Source of the DNA: Antedon mediterranea
Taxonomy: Eukaryota > Echinodermata > Crinoidea > Comatulida > Antedonidae
Assembly: GCF_964355755.1 (NCBI RefSeq)
Contig: NC_092671.1
Coordinates: 19,246,001-19,310,000 of the forward strand
DNA length: 64,000 nt
Reading direction: 5' to 3'
Position numbers and translations under genes: made by a program. The notes under the pieces are model-generated. The model saw nothing but the letters and a program-made list of their open reading frames with translations. It made no database searches and was not told where the DNA came from. This document shows, piece after piece, positions 45,901 through 57,769 of the stretch (within the stretch, counting starts at the first letter, position 1; each line of letters begins with the position of its first letter).

Positions 45901-48900
45901 AACCCCACCCCCAGGGTGGGGCCTGATGCGAAGCGAATTTTGTTAAATGACACCCCTAGATGGCCGGAAAAGACACTCGTACAGCAGTGCATGCTACCAA
46001 TAAACAAAAAGATCGTACCTTTTTCCTCCTCCTCAAACATGTCGATAATTTAAAGGACGATAACTATTTGTTGCCGTATGTTAGATGCGCGTGCTCTGTG
46101 CGGAACAGCTGATTGTTTGATCATTTACTCCGTATTTTGTTTTGCGTTCAAGTTCAATGCGAACGTACATCTAGGAGCAGCCCCGAAAAAAGCACACTGG
46201 GTGAAGGCAAATGCTATTTGCTAGCTCTATCTATAATATTTATTTACAGCAATTTGTTGAGGAATATAAATATGTAAATAGGTGATATTGATACATTCTA
46301 GTACGTATCGACTGGTGGTCTAGAAAAAAAATAATCGGATGCCATAATGTGAACTACAGTACTTGATACCATAGATATTATAGTGTAAAATATTAATATT
46401 CACTATAATCCTCTATGATACATTATACTTCATAGTCACACATAAATACTGATGTACGTCGGAAGGCTATACTTTATGCATGCTGCCTGACCGCCAGTGA
46501 TCTAAACAATTATAGGTACGCAGTTGTCTGGCGGTGTCCTTTGTACGAATCGTTCGTGTGCCAGCTCGCTATGAGACGCGTCCATATCATGTTACATGCA
46601 GGGACCAAACATTTATTTTTCAGGTTAAAATCGGCAATTCATTTGCAGCTTTTAGAAATTTACAGACACGTATCGCTAGTTGACGCTCATACAGAGAAGT
46701 TTACGAATTTTTCAATTTACAAACAACTTTTTGTACTGTGGGGCACGTATTTGGAGGATTTTTGGAGATGAGGGTGAGGTATTGGGCATGTCAGGGATAG
46801 GGGTTCGCAGTCGGTTAAGGGGGTTTGCTGTAAAGGGGGGTTCGCCCGAACCATAAAAACCCCTCCTGGCTACGGGCCTGGCCTTGTTGTGTCCAAATTG
46901 TCTTTTTGCATTTAATTCAGTTATGGTACACAATAATTACATGGGTTACGTATATTTATGCAAAATTTAAATCAAAATGATTACACTTGTTATTCTATAA
47001 AATACAGGGAAAAAATGTAAATTGTTGTATATTTGTAACCAGGAAATTGATGCTAAATGCATTTTGCATTACTTACAAGTGTGTTGGTAATAACACTCAT
47101 TTTACATTGACAATTCCACATAGTTAAAATTATCACTAGGGTTTCACAATTCCAGATAAAATGCACATTTTGTTATGGCAATGTAAAAGGGGGGTATGTC
47201 TCTCCATGACATATTTCAAAGTTGAATAAATTACTGTACTGTACATTTTTGTTTCTAAGCAAAATTTTGACAATGAAATGGGGATCAGCTCAAAATTTTT
47301 AATATGTAGGATGTAAAGCATGTTTTCCAATTCTTTGGCGAAACTGTAATATGCAGTGCGTGATCGTTATACTATAGACTTAAAAATAAGTAACGATTAA
47401 TGTTGTCACTATATTATAAAATATCATGTTACAAGATCTATCTATAAATACAGTTGAACCTCTCGTAAGCGGCCACCCTCGTGGTGGCTGCTTTCGGGAG
47501 GTGACCGCTTACTTGAGGTTTTGCCGATAGAGGGCCAAAATCATGATTTTTGGCTCTGCATGATATTTTTCGGTGTTACGCAATGAGCCACCAGTGGGCC
47601 TACAATAAAATGACTATTTTTTCGCAAATGTAGTGTACGTCGATACACAGTACAAGACGTAAACCTTCGCCTGGAAAGTAACTACAGTACACATTTTGGT
47701 CCCTGGATGGAACATATCACACATCTGGACCCAATGTTAAACGATTTGTACAAAGGGGTACCACCAGACAAGTGCGTACCTATTGTTAGTAGTTAGATCC
47801 CTGGCATTAATGAATGCATTACGGTCAATGGAACGTCGCGGTTTTCTAGGCGCTAAAGCTATGAAGTGAATGGGAACGATTTTTACTATATATTATAATA
47901 GATGTAATCTATTCCCCGACCCCAACGGTTGGGCTAGGCTCCCCGACGAGGGGGCGAGAGGCGCCTTAGGTAATTAATGTACCTGTGATTTTAGATGATT
48001 AAGTATTCTTTCAAATCGTTAATGAATAATACAATAATAAATCAGAATAAAATGGTACATTCCACTTATATAACGTGCTGCAGAACCGGCCCCAGCCTAA
48101 TGTTGTATGCAGCAGCCCATGCAACGCACACATTGTACGTCAGGTTTTCGGGATTATTTTTAGCTAGCTACTAGGTAAGAGATATTTGTACTTTATTGTG
48201 TATTGGGGGCTGGACTAGGGGTAGGCCTTAATACTGTGATAATTTGCTTTCTCCATTTTGGCAAATGATGCCCAATTTCTTTTCGCCAAATGAGACCTTC
48301 AGTCACCTACGGCGAACGGCTAGCATGCATGAATTATTATGTAATTATAAATGGTAGAGTCAAATTCACGCAAGTCGGAAAATTGCTATCAAGTCAAATT
48401 TTTATGATATTGAAAGTCCCAATTCTTTCCTATACATTACTGTGTAATTTTTATTTGCAAGTCAAATTTGTCCAAGTCAAAATTCGACGTCTTTTTGCGG
48501 TCCGAATACACACATTCTTTAGTGATTTATATCGAATAAGTCAAAGTCACAAATCATGCGACAAAAAAGCTGATAAAATGTACATAATTCGATACAAACA
48601 ACAGAGCTGATAATGTGGGACCATATCGGTTCTTTCAAGCCTATAACTCGTGCTAGTATACTGAGAGTTGTTTGTTTTAGCGTTGAGAACTGGAGCGGCG
48701 TTTTGTGGGTACCCATTTTGTGCTAGACAGATGGCAATAAACAATGGATAACGATTTTGAATAAGAACCGAAATGTATTTATTATACATTTTCTTATTTT
48801 TACGGCTTAAACAATAAAGAAAATACAGTTTTTCATTGCCGATAACGGAGGTTAAGCATTTATTAGACCTAGCTAGCTAATCAAACTCAATTCAAGAAGG

Positions 48901-51900
48901 CTCATCGTGTGGGCCGCGATCGCGACAGGGTCTACTATAGCCTAGGCTTAGCGCGGCTAGTGAGTGAACCTAGCTAGGTCTAGGCCTAACATTTTTTTTT
49001 ACAAATCTGTAAGTCAAAGTTCGCATAACTCAAATTTTTATTAGTCTTACTAGATTCAACTTAGGCGGAGTCGACTGAATAAACTTGATGCATAATATTT
49101 TTACATCACAATTGCTTGAGGTAAACATATGGTACCGTATTTTTTTTGTCCATTCATTTTTTTTCAAATTGAATACTTTATTTTTATGTTTGTCAGGAAC
49201 TATTTACAATGATTAATGATAAACATAGTCTTACATAATATGCAAATTTTAGGTACATACTGTAGCCAAGAAATTAACCCCCCCCCCCCCCCCCCGCCAA
49301 AAAAACAAATGTTGTGCACTAGTCTTACTATATTGTGTGATCACAAAACATTATTTATTACAATAATCTACAAAAACACTAAAAAGGAAATCAAACATTT
49401 TTAAAGTAGTGTTAGTCAACTATAAATTGTCTCTATACAGTGTATATATACAGTACCAGCACAATTAAATGTGTTGTATCCTGATAAAGGGGCGGGAAAT
49501 AAACAAATAACAAAACAAACAAAAGGTAAACAAGGAATGTATGAATGCATGCTATCTAGGAAGTAAATATTGAAGATAAATCTCACTACAAGTTGGTATC
49601 TTATACAGACTTTATACAACACTAGGTAAATATCTTTACTTACTAAAATATGTTGAAATTATATCAAAAGTAATTATAATAATGTTGCGTATTTTGATAC
49701 TTGTATTGATCATCAATAAATTTTGGTCAATGAATAATAACATCACAAAATTATGAGAAGATCCCCATAATATTTACTGTATATAAGAAAATGAAGGTTA
49801 TAGGAAGGAGCAGATAGTAAGACTAGAGAGGCTTGGCAAGTAAACAGAAACAAATGTTGTTCGATACATAAATAACATCGAAAAAATTCCTGATTATTAT
49901 GTTTTTAAAGAAAGGTAATTAATGGGTCAACCTCTCAGATCAAAGTTAGACAGAGAGACACAATAGGACCCACTTAGAAAATGCTTGTATATTTATGCCT
50001 AGAATACTGGGTTAGCTTTCACTATTCAACAACATATCATTTTGTCAGCATCATACCTACAGTACACTCAGGAAACCACACAATTTAGAAAATAATAAGT
50101 TTCCATAATATTAAACTAAGGGTCCTCCTGATATTGGGAACCAACTTTTAAAAAATATACACTCGGACAAATTGGCTCATCAAGTTTACTATAAATTGCC
50201 ACGGACATTAGATAAAGTGATTCATTACTGTGTTTAATTTAAATTTGTTTGAAACTAGAAAACAATGATTTACTATAAATTTAAAGGTATCTAAATCTGC
50301 TGCTAGAAAGGGGACCTAAACGCATCAATTAAATAAGTATTTCATGTCTTTTATTTTATGAACATTTTAGCACAAGAAAAAAATAACAAAAGGAATTTCT
50401 TTGAGTTTGAAAAATAAATGGATTATACTCAAGATTTGTGATGGGAAGGTACAAACAGGGATCATCTAAAATACCAAATATTTACAGAGACCTTTAAATA
50501 TTTTCAAGATGTCAATAAAAAAAATGTGAAATTGAAAACAATGAACTTTACAGTACTCTCTTCTGTAATTCATTATCGAATACTTTAATGTTCCTATTCA
50601 AGATGGTCCCTAAGAAGCGGAAAATTATGTTCTACTGTATCAGTATTATCTTTTCTGTACATTAATGACCTTCATAACCCCTCCCCCTCTCTTCTAAACA
50701 GGTGATCTACTGACGCTGTACCTAAGGATGTGCACCAAGTGAATATCATGTTTAACATTTTACTTAAAAAAAGAACAAAAATTGAACAAAATTGATTTAA
50801 AACCTAAATCATAATTATATGCAAACTAAAATATCAAAAAACATGATAAGCTGTACGTAAATTTTAAAAAAAATGTTATATTATAAAAAAAAAAAAGTAT
50901 TGTACATTTGATTGAAATGATGTAAAAAATATTTAAAAAAATCAATACTCACAAAGGTACTTTATGGAGTTTTAGTAATGACTTGTTCATATCATCCTCT
51001 TCTTTTTCACCATCACTTTCACCCCCTGAACTACTTTCTGTTGCATCAGAGTCAATAGAATTTTCCAAGTGCCGAAGATCTGCATTTAAGTTCCCAATCA
51101 CAACATGCATATCACTAGCTTTTGGTTTTATAAATTCCTCAGTTATATGAGGAGATCCCTCATGGCTAGTTAGGCCTACTAAACTTCCATTACTGCCAGG
51201 CAAAAGTCTTGTTTGAACTTTGGTATCTAATGCATTGCTCTCCAGAAATCTTTCAGAAGATGTTTCATCCTCAATTGGTTCCTTAACAATTTCCCTTAAT
51301 TTATGTTCATGGTCGATAGCATCACCGATCTGTTTTTTCACATGACTACTAATTTGGCGAGACTGTATTCTTCTAATTCGTTTAATCAGCACTATTGCTT
51401 GTTGTTCTAATTTCTTTTGTCTTTTCAATGAATCAGTTCTTTTTGCATCAATTTTCATTTCTTTTTCCTCATTGGTGTCGCATTTAACATCAATTGGAGC
51501 TACTGTCTCTCCAGTAGAAAGGTTTGGAATGTTGTTTTCGACATCTACATCATCATGGATACTATCGGGCATTTCAGTATTCATGTTTTCAATATCATTA
51601 ATAATGTCTAGAATTGGTGTATTTGGGGAAATATCTCTATCCCTTCCTAGTTCATGGTGTATACTCTCTTCTTTTTTAGTACATTGTAGCCTATCTAAGT
51701 TTGTTGTTTCTGGCGGCATTGTTGTATTTCCGTTTGAATGTCCATTTATTTTGGTAGGTAAATCAATTTTCTTAAGCAAGTTGGTTCCTGTAATAGAACT
51801 AGTTGAAAATGTGTTTGTTTTTGATAATGGTGTTAGATCAATAGATATTTTTTCCAAAAGTGTGTGATGGTGGGAGTTTCCGTTCGTCATAAGTAACTTA

Positions 51901-52256
51901 CTTCCACCATTTTTACCATTCAATGAGATTCTTTTGTCAGAAACCAGATGTTTCTGCTTTCCGTTTCCATTGACCACTCGGTGAAAAGAGGTCTCAAGAG
52001 TGGCTCCTTTGATAATTTGCGCGCTTTCCAATGCGAGTGTACGCGAGATTATTTCTTCACTGCCACCAAGGCCTATCCCAATCCCTGGATCTGATGGACT
52101 TCCTGGATTTGCCCTCAAACTGTTATTGTTTTCTGGGTTCATTGGCGAGGCGGGCAGTTTGCAACTGCGAGAATGGGCTGCTGCGTCAGTAAGGGCCGGA
52201 GCCATTGCAGCAGTGCACCATAGCCTCAATGTGGTTGCCTTTTTGGATGTAAACAT
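36271..52256 (-). CDS. KANSL1: KAT8 regulatory NSL complex subunit 1 (7 coding exons)
   Basis: Joined exons (minus strand): 52256-50953, 44396-43576, 40558-40474, 38353-38277, 38078-37929, 37631-37297, 36942-36271; about 1147 residues, close to the roughly 1100 of vertebrate KANSL1. All joins are GT..AG and in phase. KANSL1 is the scaffold of the nuclear NSL complex, which carries the acetyltransferase KAT8/MOF and acetylates histone H4. Evidence: [12 protein letters not shown] at the N-terminus; [13 protein letters not shown] before the first join; [20 protein letters not shown] in the coiled coil (about 441-490); [13 protein letters not shown] (626 on) followed by a Cys cluster (660-672); and the C-terminal PEHE domain, [11 protein letters not shown] (870 on) with [15 protein letters not shown], closing with [11 protein letters not shown] (about 1052-1062). 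The PEHE domain contacts the KAT8 catalytic domain. The identification is firm; the exact start Met is less so. Confidence 0.95.
37297..37631 (-). CDS. KANSL1: KANSL1 exon 6 (start of the PEHE domain)
   Basis: 335 bases after GTGTAG. Carries [20 protein letters not shown] and [14 protein letters not shown], the core of the PEHE domain, and ends DDLSDE at donor GTATGT. Confidence 0.93.
37929..38078 (-). CDS. KANSL1: KANSL1 exon 5
   Basis: 150 bases after GGTAG. Reads [35 protein letters not shown] and [11 protein letters not shown]; ends at donor GTAAGT, phase 1. Confidence 0.88.
38277..38353 (-). CDS. KANSL1: KANSL1 exon 4
   Basis: 77 bases after ATTGTAG. Reads [18 protein letters not shown] and ends TSSFLFAS at donor GTAAGT; a basic segment like the KLSLKHRA..SSFL region of the vertebrate protein. 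Confidence 0.88.
38535..38580. mobile_element. solo end related to the TTAA element
   Basis: GATAAAGATGTATTGTCGGGC matches the terminal AAAGATGTATTGTCCCCC of the 19319-21770 element. The partner end was not found, so it is a fragment or a diverged short relative, in intron 3 of KANSL1 (between exons 3 and 4). Confidence 0.55.
38909..40393. mobile_element. probable 1.5-kb DNA transposon with imperfect inverted ends
   Basis: Left end: TACTACTGGAGTAGCACT, then AGCCATTTGGCGAAAGTC and TAGCCAAAATGGCTAAAGTC. Right end, reverse complemented: TAGTACTGGGCTCGCACT, then GGCGAAAA and TTTAGCCATTTTGGCGATG. The middle (39340-40150) is GC-richer than the host intron. No protein recognised. A GGCAAA/GCCAAATGAG piece near 48255-48295 may be related. 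Confidence 0.5.
40474..40558 (-). CDS. KANSL1: KANSL1 exon 3
   Basis: 85 bases between TTTGTAG and donor GTATGT. Reads [20 protein letters not shown], aligning with the DVPTSLHF..W segment that follows HPVLAF in vertebrate KANSL1. Phase fits both neighbours. Confidence 0.88.
40880..41472. mobile_element. PIF/Harbinger-like MITE (593 bp)
   Basis: TAA flanks on both sides (40877-40879 and 41473-41475). Inverted ends GGGTATGTTCAGACTCACTG and CGGTGAGTCTGAGCATACCC; the inner CATTAAGGTA pairs with TACCTTAACG. A 3-bp TAA/TTA duplication with GGG..TGTTCAGAC ends is typical of this superfamily. No coding capacity. In the KANSL1 intron between exons 2 and 3. Confidence 0.82.
42675..43126. mobile_element. 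450-bp MITE with about 48-bp inverted ends
   Basis: TAGGGAGTTTTCGCAATCTT at the left and AAGGTTGCGAAATCTCCCTA at the right, continuing inward with AACGAAAACGGATACGTCAC and GTGACGTATCCGTTTTCGTA. TA lies at each edge and may be the target duplication. The middle repeats TTAGTAAATTACTTTAGTAAATTACTTT. No protein. Confidence 0.8.
43576..44396 (-). CDS. KANSL1: KANSL1 exon 2 (coiled coil and Cys cluster)
   Basis: 821 bases after TTGTAG. Begins [20 protein letters not shown], continues through a predicted coiled coil ([19 protein letters not shown]) and a second helix [14 protein letters not shown], then ARTRPV.., [15 protein letters not shown], and [18 protein letters not shown]. Ends at donor GTAAGA. 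Confidence 0.93.
45841..46880. mobile_element. hAT-like non-autonomous element (1.04 kb)
   Basis: Inverted ends CAGGGCCGTAGCCAAGATCT and CTGGCTACGGGCCTG, flanked by GCCTT on both sides (45836-45840 and 46881-46885), a 5-bp duplication seen in some hAT groups. A poly-G run lies at 45867-45877. Internal text (GACACCCCTAGATGGCCGGA and TTGTACGAATCGTTCGTG) recurs at 57.8-58.9 kb. No transposase. Confidence 0.78.
47455..47520. repeat. short hairpin related to the 411-1410 element
   Basis: ACCTCTCGTAAGCGGCCACC on the left and GGTGACCGCTTACTTGAGGT on the right form an imperfect hairpin. The arm is the same word family (CGTAAGCGACCACCTCT) that fills the inverted-repeat element at 411-1410. Confidence 0.7.
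47640..47970. mobile_element. inverted copy of the 57.35-57.7-kb repeat
   Basis: Reverse complement of 57350-57700. Shared words: TTTCCAGGCGAAG, CCAGGGACCAAAATGTG, GGTACGCACTTGTCTGG, AAACCGCGACGTTCCATTGA and CCCTCGTCGGGGAGCCT. A dispersed non-coding repeat, here in the first KANSL1 intron. Confidence 0.75.
47971..50952. other. KANSL1 first intron, remainder
   Basis: No gene seen. Noted: TAGGCCTAG-type text at 48945-48990, a poly-C run at 49279-49298, and AT-rich DNA up to exon 1. Confidence 0.4.
50953..52256 (-). CDS. KANSL1: KANSL1 exon 1 (N-terminal half)
   Basis: 1304 bases. The longest frame starts at 52256 (MFTSKK..), but the ATG at 52205 ([10 protein letters not shown]) has a better context (GCAATGG) and matches the conserved vertebrate N-terminus; a possible acceptor AAAAAG near 52236 would put the first ATG out of use. 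Mostly low-complexity and disordered, rich in Ser, Asn and Thr, with a basic helix [20 protein letters not shown] near residue 290. Ends at donor GTGAGT (phase 2). Confidence 0.88.
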
Positions 52257-52299
52257 ACAAAAAATATAAACAATAACAAATTTAAGGTTTCATTAATTA

Positions 52300-53150
52300 T
52301 TTATACATTTCACATATTAAAAATGTTTGCATATTGCACTAAACAAAATTGTTGGAAACGTTGACGTCTTCTATTTTCAGATGCCAATATTTTGTATGAC
52401 CCTACACCCACTATCTTGTCATCATCTTCCTTTCAATGTAGCTGCAAACCCGGCCACCACGTGATTTCTGCAAACTTTACCGCGGTGTGATCCCTTTAAA
52501 ATATATTATCCTTATATTATGAAAACGCACCTCAATTTTAGGTTAATATTGAACCCTAGAAGCCTCTGTCGATGTAAAATAAATCACAATGATAATTACA
52601 GACTCTGCTTTGAAAACAAAAGGTTCTTACGATGTTTCAAAGACAATAACAAATTGAATCGCCAAAGTTAATGGACCACGTGACTCGACCTCCACGTTCC
52701 CGAATCCCTCCTCAAAATTACGACGTATTTTCACAGGATCCGCCCTGGTTTTGATACGAAAAATGCAATTCAAAACTTCATTTCACCAAACGCAACATAT
52801 TACTATCCTAGTAAAACGATACATACAGGTGTAAAATTTCCTATATTATGAGCCTGATATCGCGTTGTGATCTTTTTTTTCTCTGTTTTCGTTCTCAATG
52901 CAATTGGGCTCCTTCTCAATATGGCGGACTTCTTTCCTACATTCATTATATTATTTATAGTGTATGTAGCATAACACACGGAGATCGTCACACACACAAC
53001 ACAAAAAAATATTGGCCTCATTTACATACTAGCATTACGTCAATACTCTTACCCCTCTAAGGAGAATTGCTCCATTGGCCAGTTTTGTCAATACCGGTAA
53101 TTAGCGCACTCCCTCTGCTGTTGAGTCTTCTTGTGGCGAGGTAGGCCTGC
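52300..53150. promoter_or_regulatory. probable KANSL1 promoter region
   Basis: Directly upstream of the KANSL1 start, with CCACGTG (52457-52463 and again at 52677-52683), CpG-containing text and no repeat recognised. The segment near 52920 contains CAATATGGCGGAC, a YY1-like site. Inferred from position and base composition; no TATA box or transcription start can be fixed. Confidence 0.4.
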
Positions 53151-56100
53151 TTTGTTGAAAGTCACAATAAAAGATAAGCTTATGTCTATATTTCCTGCTT
53201 TTTATTGTACGGCCTCTTAGTCTTATATTCTGGTTAATTCATATAATATCCGAATATCAATTGAAAAAGGTAATGCTGTGTGTTTAAAAGCTAGAATGCT
53301 AGATTTGCAAAAACTTAAATTAAAAATGAAGAGAGAGACGCAGAAAACTGTGACGTCAGTTACTCCATGGTCAGACAGACCAAAGATAGCTTAATTATGT
53401 TGTGGTGCTGTTGTTTAAGAAAAATTGGCTTTATATGAGAGGAAAAATGTAACAACGTTTTAATATCATATGTGATAAACACTAGCCTATCCGTTATGCC
53501 TGATCACTATTTCACAATTGGGATCCGTCATTCGGTATTGGGATTGGGATGCTAAAAATATTATTCATTCATTTATTTCTTACAAGTAGGGCCTACCTTC
53601 ACTAGCAGTGGGAGTGAAATCAAATAAAGTAACTGTCACATTTCGCGCGCTGGGTATATGATTCGATAGCATAAAGAACAAGGATGATGAAACCGCGAAG
53701 TCCGCGCGAGGTGCACAAAATTAACTAAATGGTCTTATATAACGCTAAAGTATAATTTGTTCTAAAATTTAAGGGTGGTGAAGTGAGTGATTGTATGGCA
53801 TGGGTGGCGCTATAAATAGCTCCATTGTTTAGCTGGTATGGCATCGCGTCAAGCTCCCGGTCAAGCTACAGTACTAGTAGTATGTTCATGCCTTTTGAGT
53901 GGCGGGAAAACAGTCGATACCTCCTTGATACAATTGGTTTATCGATCGGCTGATCATCATACTTTTGCCGATTCATTCATTCGAAATAAAAATTTTTTGC
54001 TAAGCACAATAAATAGACAGTTCTCTTTCCCGAGCGTTTATTATTAATAGTGATAATACGGAATTTTGCTGCGGGAGCTAGAGAGATGGGAGTTAGTCTG
54101 GGTTCCAGACGGAGTTTTGTTTTAGGCCTATTAGTAAAAAGATAAATATTTTTGCACATATGGCGTTTCATACGTATACTACTTAAAAGTTTCAGACAAA
54201 TCGAAATAAACAAGAAATATTTCTTACAAAAAACGCCGCTCGACATTTTAAAATTAATCATTGTTCTTTCTTCAGATATATTTATGATTAATTGTTAAAA
54301 AGATGTCCTTTAATCGCAAAAATACATTCAAATCAAAGATAGTTCTTTAATTATGAATTACATGCAAAAGGATGATTGTGTGTGACCTCGGTGACTCTTG
54401 AGTAGCCAAAAAGTTGCGCAACTCGCCTCATCATCATAATAGACTATATCTCCATCAAACAAATTAAAGAACACTTAAATTAAATAATGTCATAAGTAAA
54501 ATATTAAGGACAAAAGAGGTGTTTGGTTGTTCAATGTTTAACTTTTAAAGATATTTTAAGTCGGGATAAATCATCTGTTAGGCCTACACATTTCTCGGCG
54601 GAGCAGCTAGATTATTGTTCCGTTTTCATGGAACGGAACGGAAGACACGGTGCCCTTTCTTCCTAATAATATCAAGGAGGTATAATTTAATTTCTAGCTT
54701 CATGAAAATCATTCCATTATTTACCAAGTTAAATGTCAATTCATACACAGCTAGCCAGGCAGTAAGAGAAAAATATTGTTTTCCATATCAAATATTTTCG
54801 CGCGAATCGAACATTCGTGAGTTCTGGTTGTTCAGAAATTTCAAGTCACAGAAAGTAAGTCAACGCTTTCGATTCGGGCGCGAATAAATTCGCCAATGGA
54901 CAACACAGGTTCCGCTAAATATAATTATTTTCCTCAAGGCGAATTTTTATTAGCGCGAATCGAAATAGTAGACTAATGAGCATGCATATTATAATAACAT
55001 TTCTTCTGTTTTTGACGTGAAAGATGTCACAGTCAATCAGAACTAAAAAAATGTTCTTTCGCGCGAATATTCGTTTATGGAAAACGGGCTTTCAAAAAGC
55101 GGAGCGAATGGGTGGGGCGTTGATATGAGCGGAAACGCGTTCAATATAATATTATACCAGGAATCGAATAGGAAGAGTGTAATTTCACTCTTCCCTGTGA
55201 TAATACAGATTTGGAGCAAGTCTATATACCTCACGAATAATATGGGATTTTAATCTTTAATCGAAATTTCTTTGTCGGTTCGTCCGTTACTTACCGAATA
55301 ATAAAGACCAATACAATTTGGTAAAATACTTAAAAATGTTTTATCACTCCTAAAAACATGACAATTGTCTAAGCCGTTTCGCAGTTCATCATTTCCGTAC
55401 AAAAAAAAACTAAATAATGTTTTCATGTTTCAATGTTTTTCTTATAAAAAGGCAAATTAAAGTGGCAAATTCAAACATCTAATTACAGTTTTTCAGGAAA
55501 ATCATTTTTTCGATCAAATTTTTGGTCAAAGTAGGATAAATAACTATTTATTATGGCATATTCAATAAAAACATTAATTTTTTATATTTTTTAGAGGGAC
55601 AATATTATCTTTAATATTTTACTTTTAGAGAAATATTTCACTAATAAATAGTGATTGGAGGAAAACGACCAAAGAACACGCACACAAATCATCACAAAAT
55701 AGCCATCACGCGCAAATTTAAAACCATGGTAATGTGTAAACTACCCCTATTGTTTTCATTTATAATTTCACACAATGACTAAACTGCTTCTACAACGTTC
55801 TTTTTGTGGGGCAAAAAGCGTGTTTTCCATTGTTTGGCAAAATTCGTTGAAGTGTAATTAATCTGTAACCGACTTTTTTTTTTGTTTAGTCTCACGGAGT
55901 AGGCCTAAATTTACGAATCGCGCCAGATTGGTCATAATAATATGTTGATACTCTAATACTACCTATATATTGTCTAAACGAACAATAATGTAGGCCCAAT
56001 AATAATATGCTGTAAATATAAAAATGTAAACATTTAGGATATAATCACTGCAGTAGCCTAGGCTTAGGCCCCTATATAGTGTGTAAAGGTTTCGTATCGG

Positions 56101-56539
56101 TCTCGGTGATATCTTTTTCCATCATGTGTTGAGCAGGCTCCCTCCACTTCCAAAAAAGGGAGAAGAAAACATTTAAAAACAAAAAGAAATTTTGTAGTTT
56201 AAAAATGAATTAACAATAGCAAAGCATGGATGATACTAATTATACAGTACCTCCATAAAGGCCCATTTACATTAGGACGATAACGATCGACGATAAATAG
56301 ACAAATAGACCTATGCATTTTTCATTCATTTGAACAAATTTCTTTTCGTAGTTTCGATTGACTTTTACATCTCAAGGATGAGAAACGTATACAGGTCTGT
56401 AAAAATGATGAATCATCTGCGCATGATGATATGATGAAATAATGATACCCGCCGATGATGTCATCCACATAAACGTGTCTTTAATATTCACCCGTATGTT
56501 AGTTGGCTATTGCCTACGTCATTTATGATATAATTATTA
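53151..56539. other. gene-free stretch with dispersed repeats
   Basis: No gene seen. Contents: 54094-54184 (inverted copy of 1592-1680); an inverted pair with TTTTCCAT and CGCGCGAA words at about 54775-54810 and 55050-55090; a TTAA-element end at about 55595-55614 (AGAGGGACAATATTATCTTTAA); and a small repeat AAAGGCCCATTTACATTAGG at about 56259. Confidence 0.5.
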
Positions 56540-57349
56540 GACCAGTCGTATTTGAGGTGTAGGTGTCACTTTTTGCAGAATTTACTTCATGTACTTTTTC
56601 TGGGGTAATTTTGGCTGTAGAATACGAATATGAATGTTGATCGCGACGGGGAGGGGGCGTTTTTGAGATATGAAGGGTCAAAGGTCAAATTAGGTCAAAT
56701 AAGTCATTTTATGAAGAGGAAATCGTTTATATATGTTAAATGCAACAGAAATGTGTTGTCTAGTTGATATAGTCCAAATAAACATCATATCCAAAATTTA
56801 TCGAAATCGGACACCGGAAAGTGGGTTAATTGGCATAAATTCAAAATGGCCGCCATTTACCATTTGAAGTTCCCATATCTCCTCAACGGTTGGTTTTAGA
56901 CCACCTAAGTGCATTACGAGTAAATATAAATGTGACATTAAACTTTCAAACTAGCATATTTAAATTACCATATGACGTAACTATGACGTCATAAGGTAGT
57001 TGTGACGTCATATATTATGTTATAACTGCTTAAATGACATTATCCTATGCTAAAAAAAATGTAGAAACCGCAGGAAAACAATTTTCTAACATTTTCCTGT
57101 TGAAATGAACATGATACGGTCAGACATCAAAAAGGTTAATTAGCATAAATTCAGAATAGCCGCTATATAAATGTGGTATTAAACTTTCCAATTAATATTT
57201 AAATTACCATATAACGTACCTATGACGTCATAAGTTAGTAAAGTATGATGTCAAAAGAATGCGCAATTGGCATATTCTAAGAAAAAATATGTTTTAAATC
57301 TCATGAAAATAGTAAAACATCCAGGTTAAGATCATCAACTGTGTATCCG

Positions 57350-57720
57350 CATGGGCTCTATCCCCTCGTCGGGGAGCCTATCCCATATCTGGGAACACAG
57401 GTACTTTTTGTCGAGTCGGGGAATACTGTAAAAATCGTTGGCGTTCACTTCGTAGCCTCAGCGCCTAGAAAACCGCGACGTTCCATTGACCGCGAGTACG
57501 TCGGAGGGTTATTATGCATTCATTATTGCCAGCTATCCAACTATTAAACAATAGGTACGCACTTGTCTGGCGGTATCCCTTTGTACGAATCGTTCAACGT
57601 TGTGTCCAAACGCGTGATATCATATTCCATCCAGGGACCAAAATGTGTCGTAGTATTACTTTCCAGGCGAAGTTTACTGACGGTTACGTTATGTACTGTG
57701 TATCGACGTATGCTACAGCA
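57350..57720. mobile_element. dispersed repeat, plus-orientation copy
   Basis: Matches 47640-47970 in inverted orientation (CCCTCGTCGGGGAGCCT, AAAACCGCGACGTTCCATTG, CCAGGGACCAAAATGTG). It abuts the truncated hAT-like copy and shares TTTGTACGAATCGTT with it, so the two families may have common ancestry. Confidence 0.7.
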
Positions 57721-57769
57721 AAAACGAATTATGTTAATCTGATACGTTTGTAATGAGTTTAATGTCGTT

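Noticed and set aside
46541-46771. 76-codon frame [13 protein letters not shown] as a gene
   Set aside because: It lies wholly within the hAT-like element, and the related copy at 58.6 kb does not keep the frame.
49279-49298. Poly-C run as a functional G-quadruplex or regulatory site
   Set aside because: A simple homopolymer in an intron with no supporting context; its exact length is also prone to sequencing error.
51472-51867. 131-codon plus-strand frame
   Set aside because: Antisense shadow of KANSL1 exon 1.
53838-54047. 69-codon frame MASRQAPGQATVLVV as a small gene
   Set aside because: No domain, no splice or promoter support, and it runs into repeat-derived sequence at 54.09 kb.
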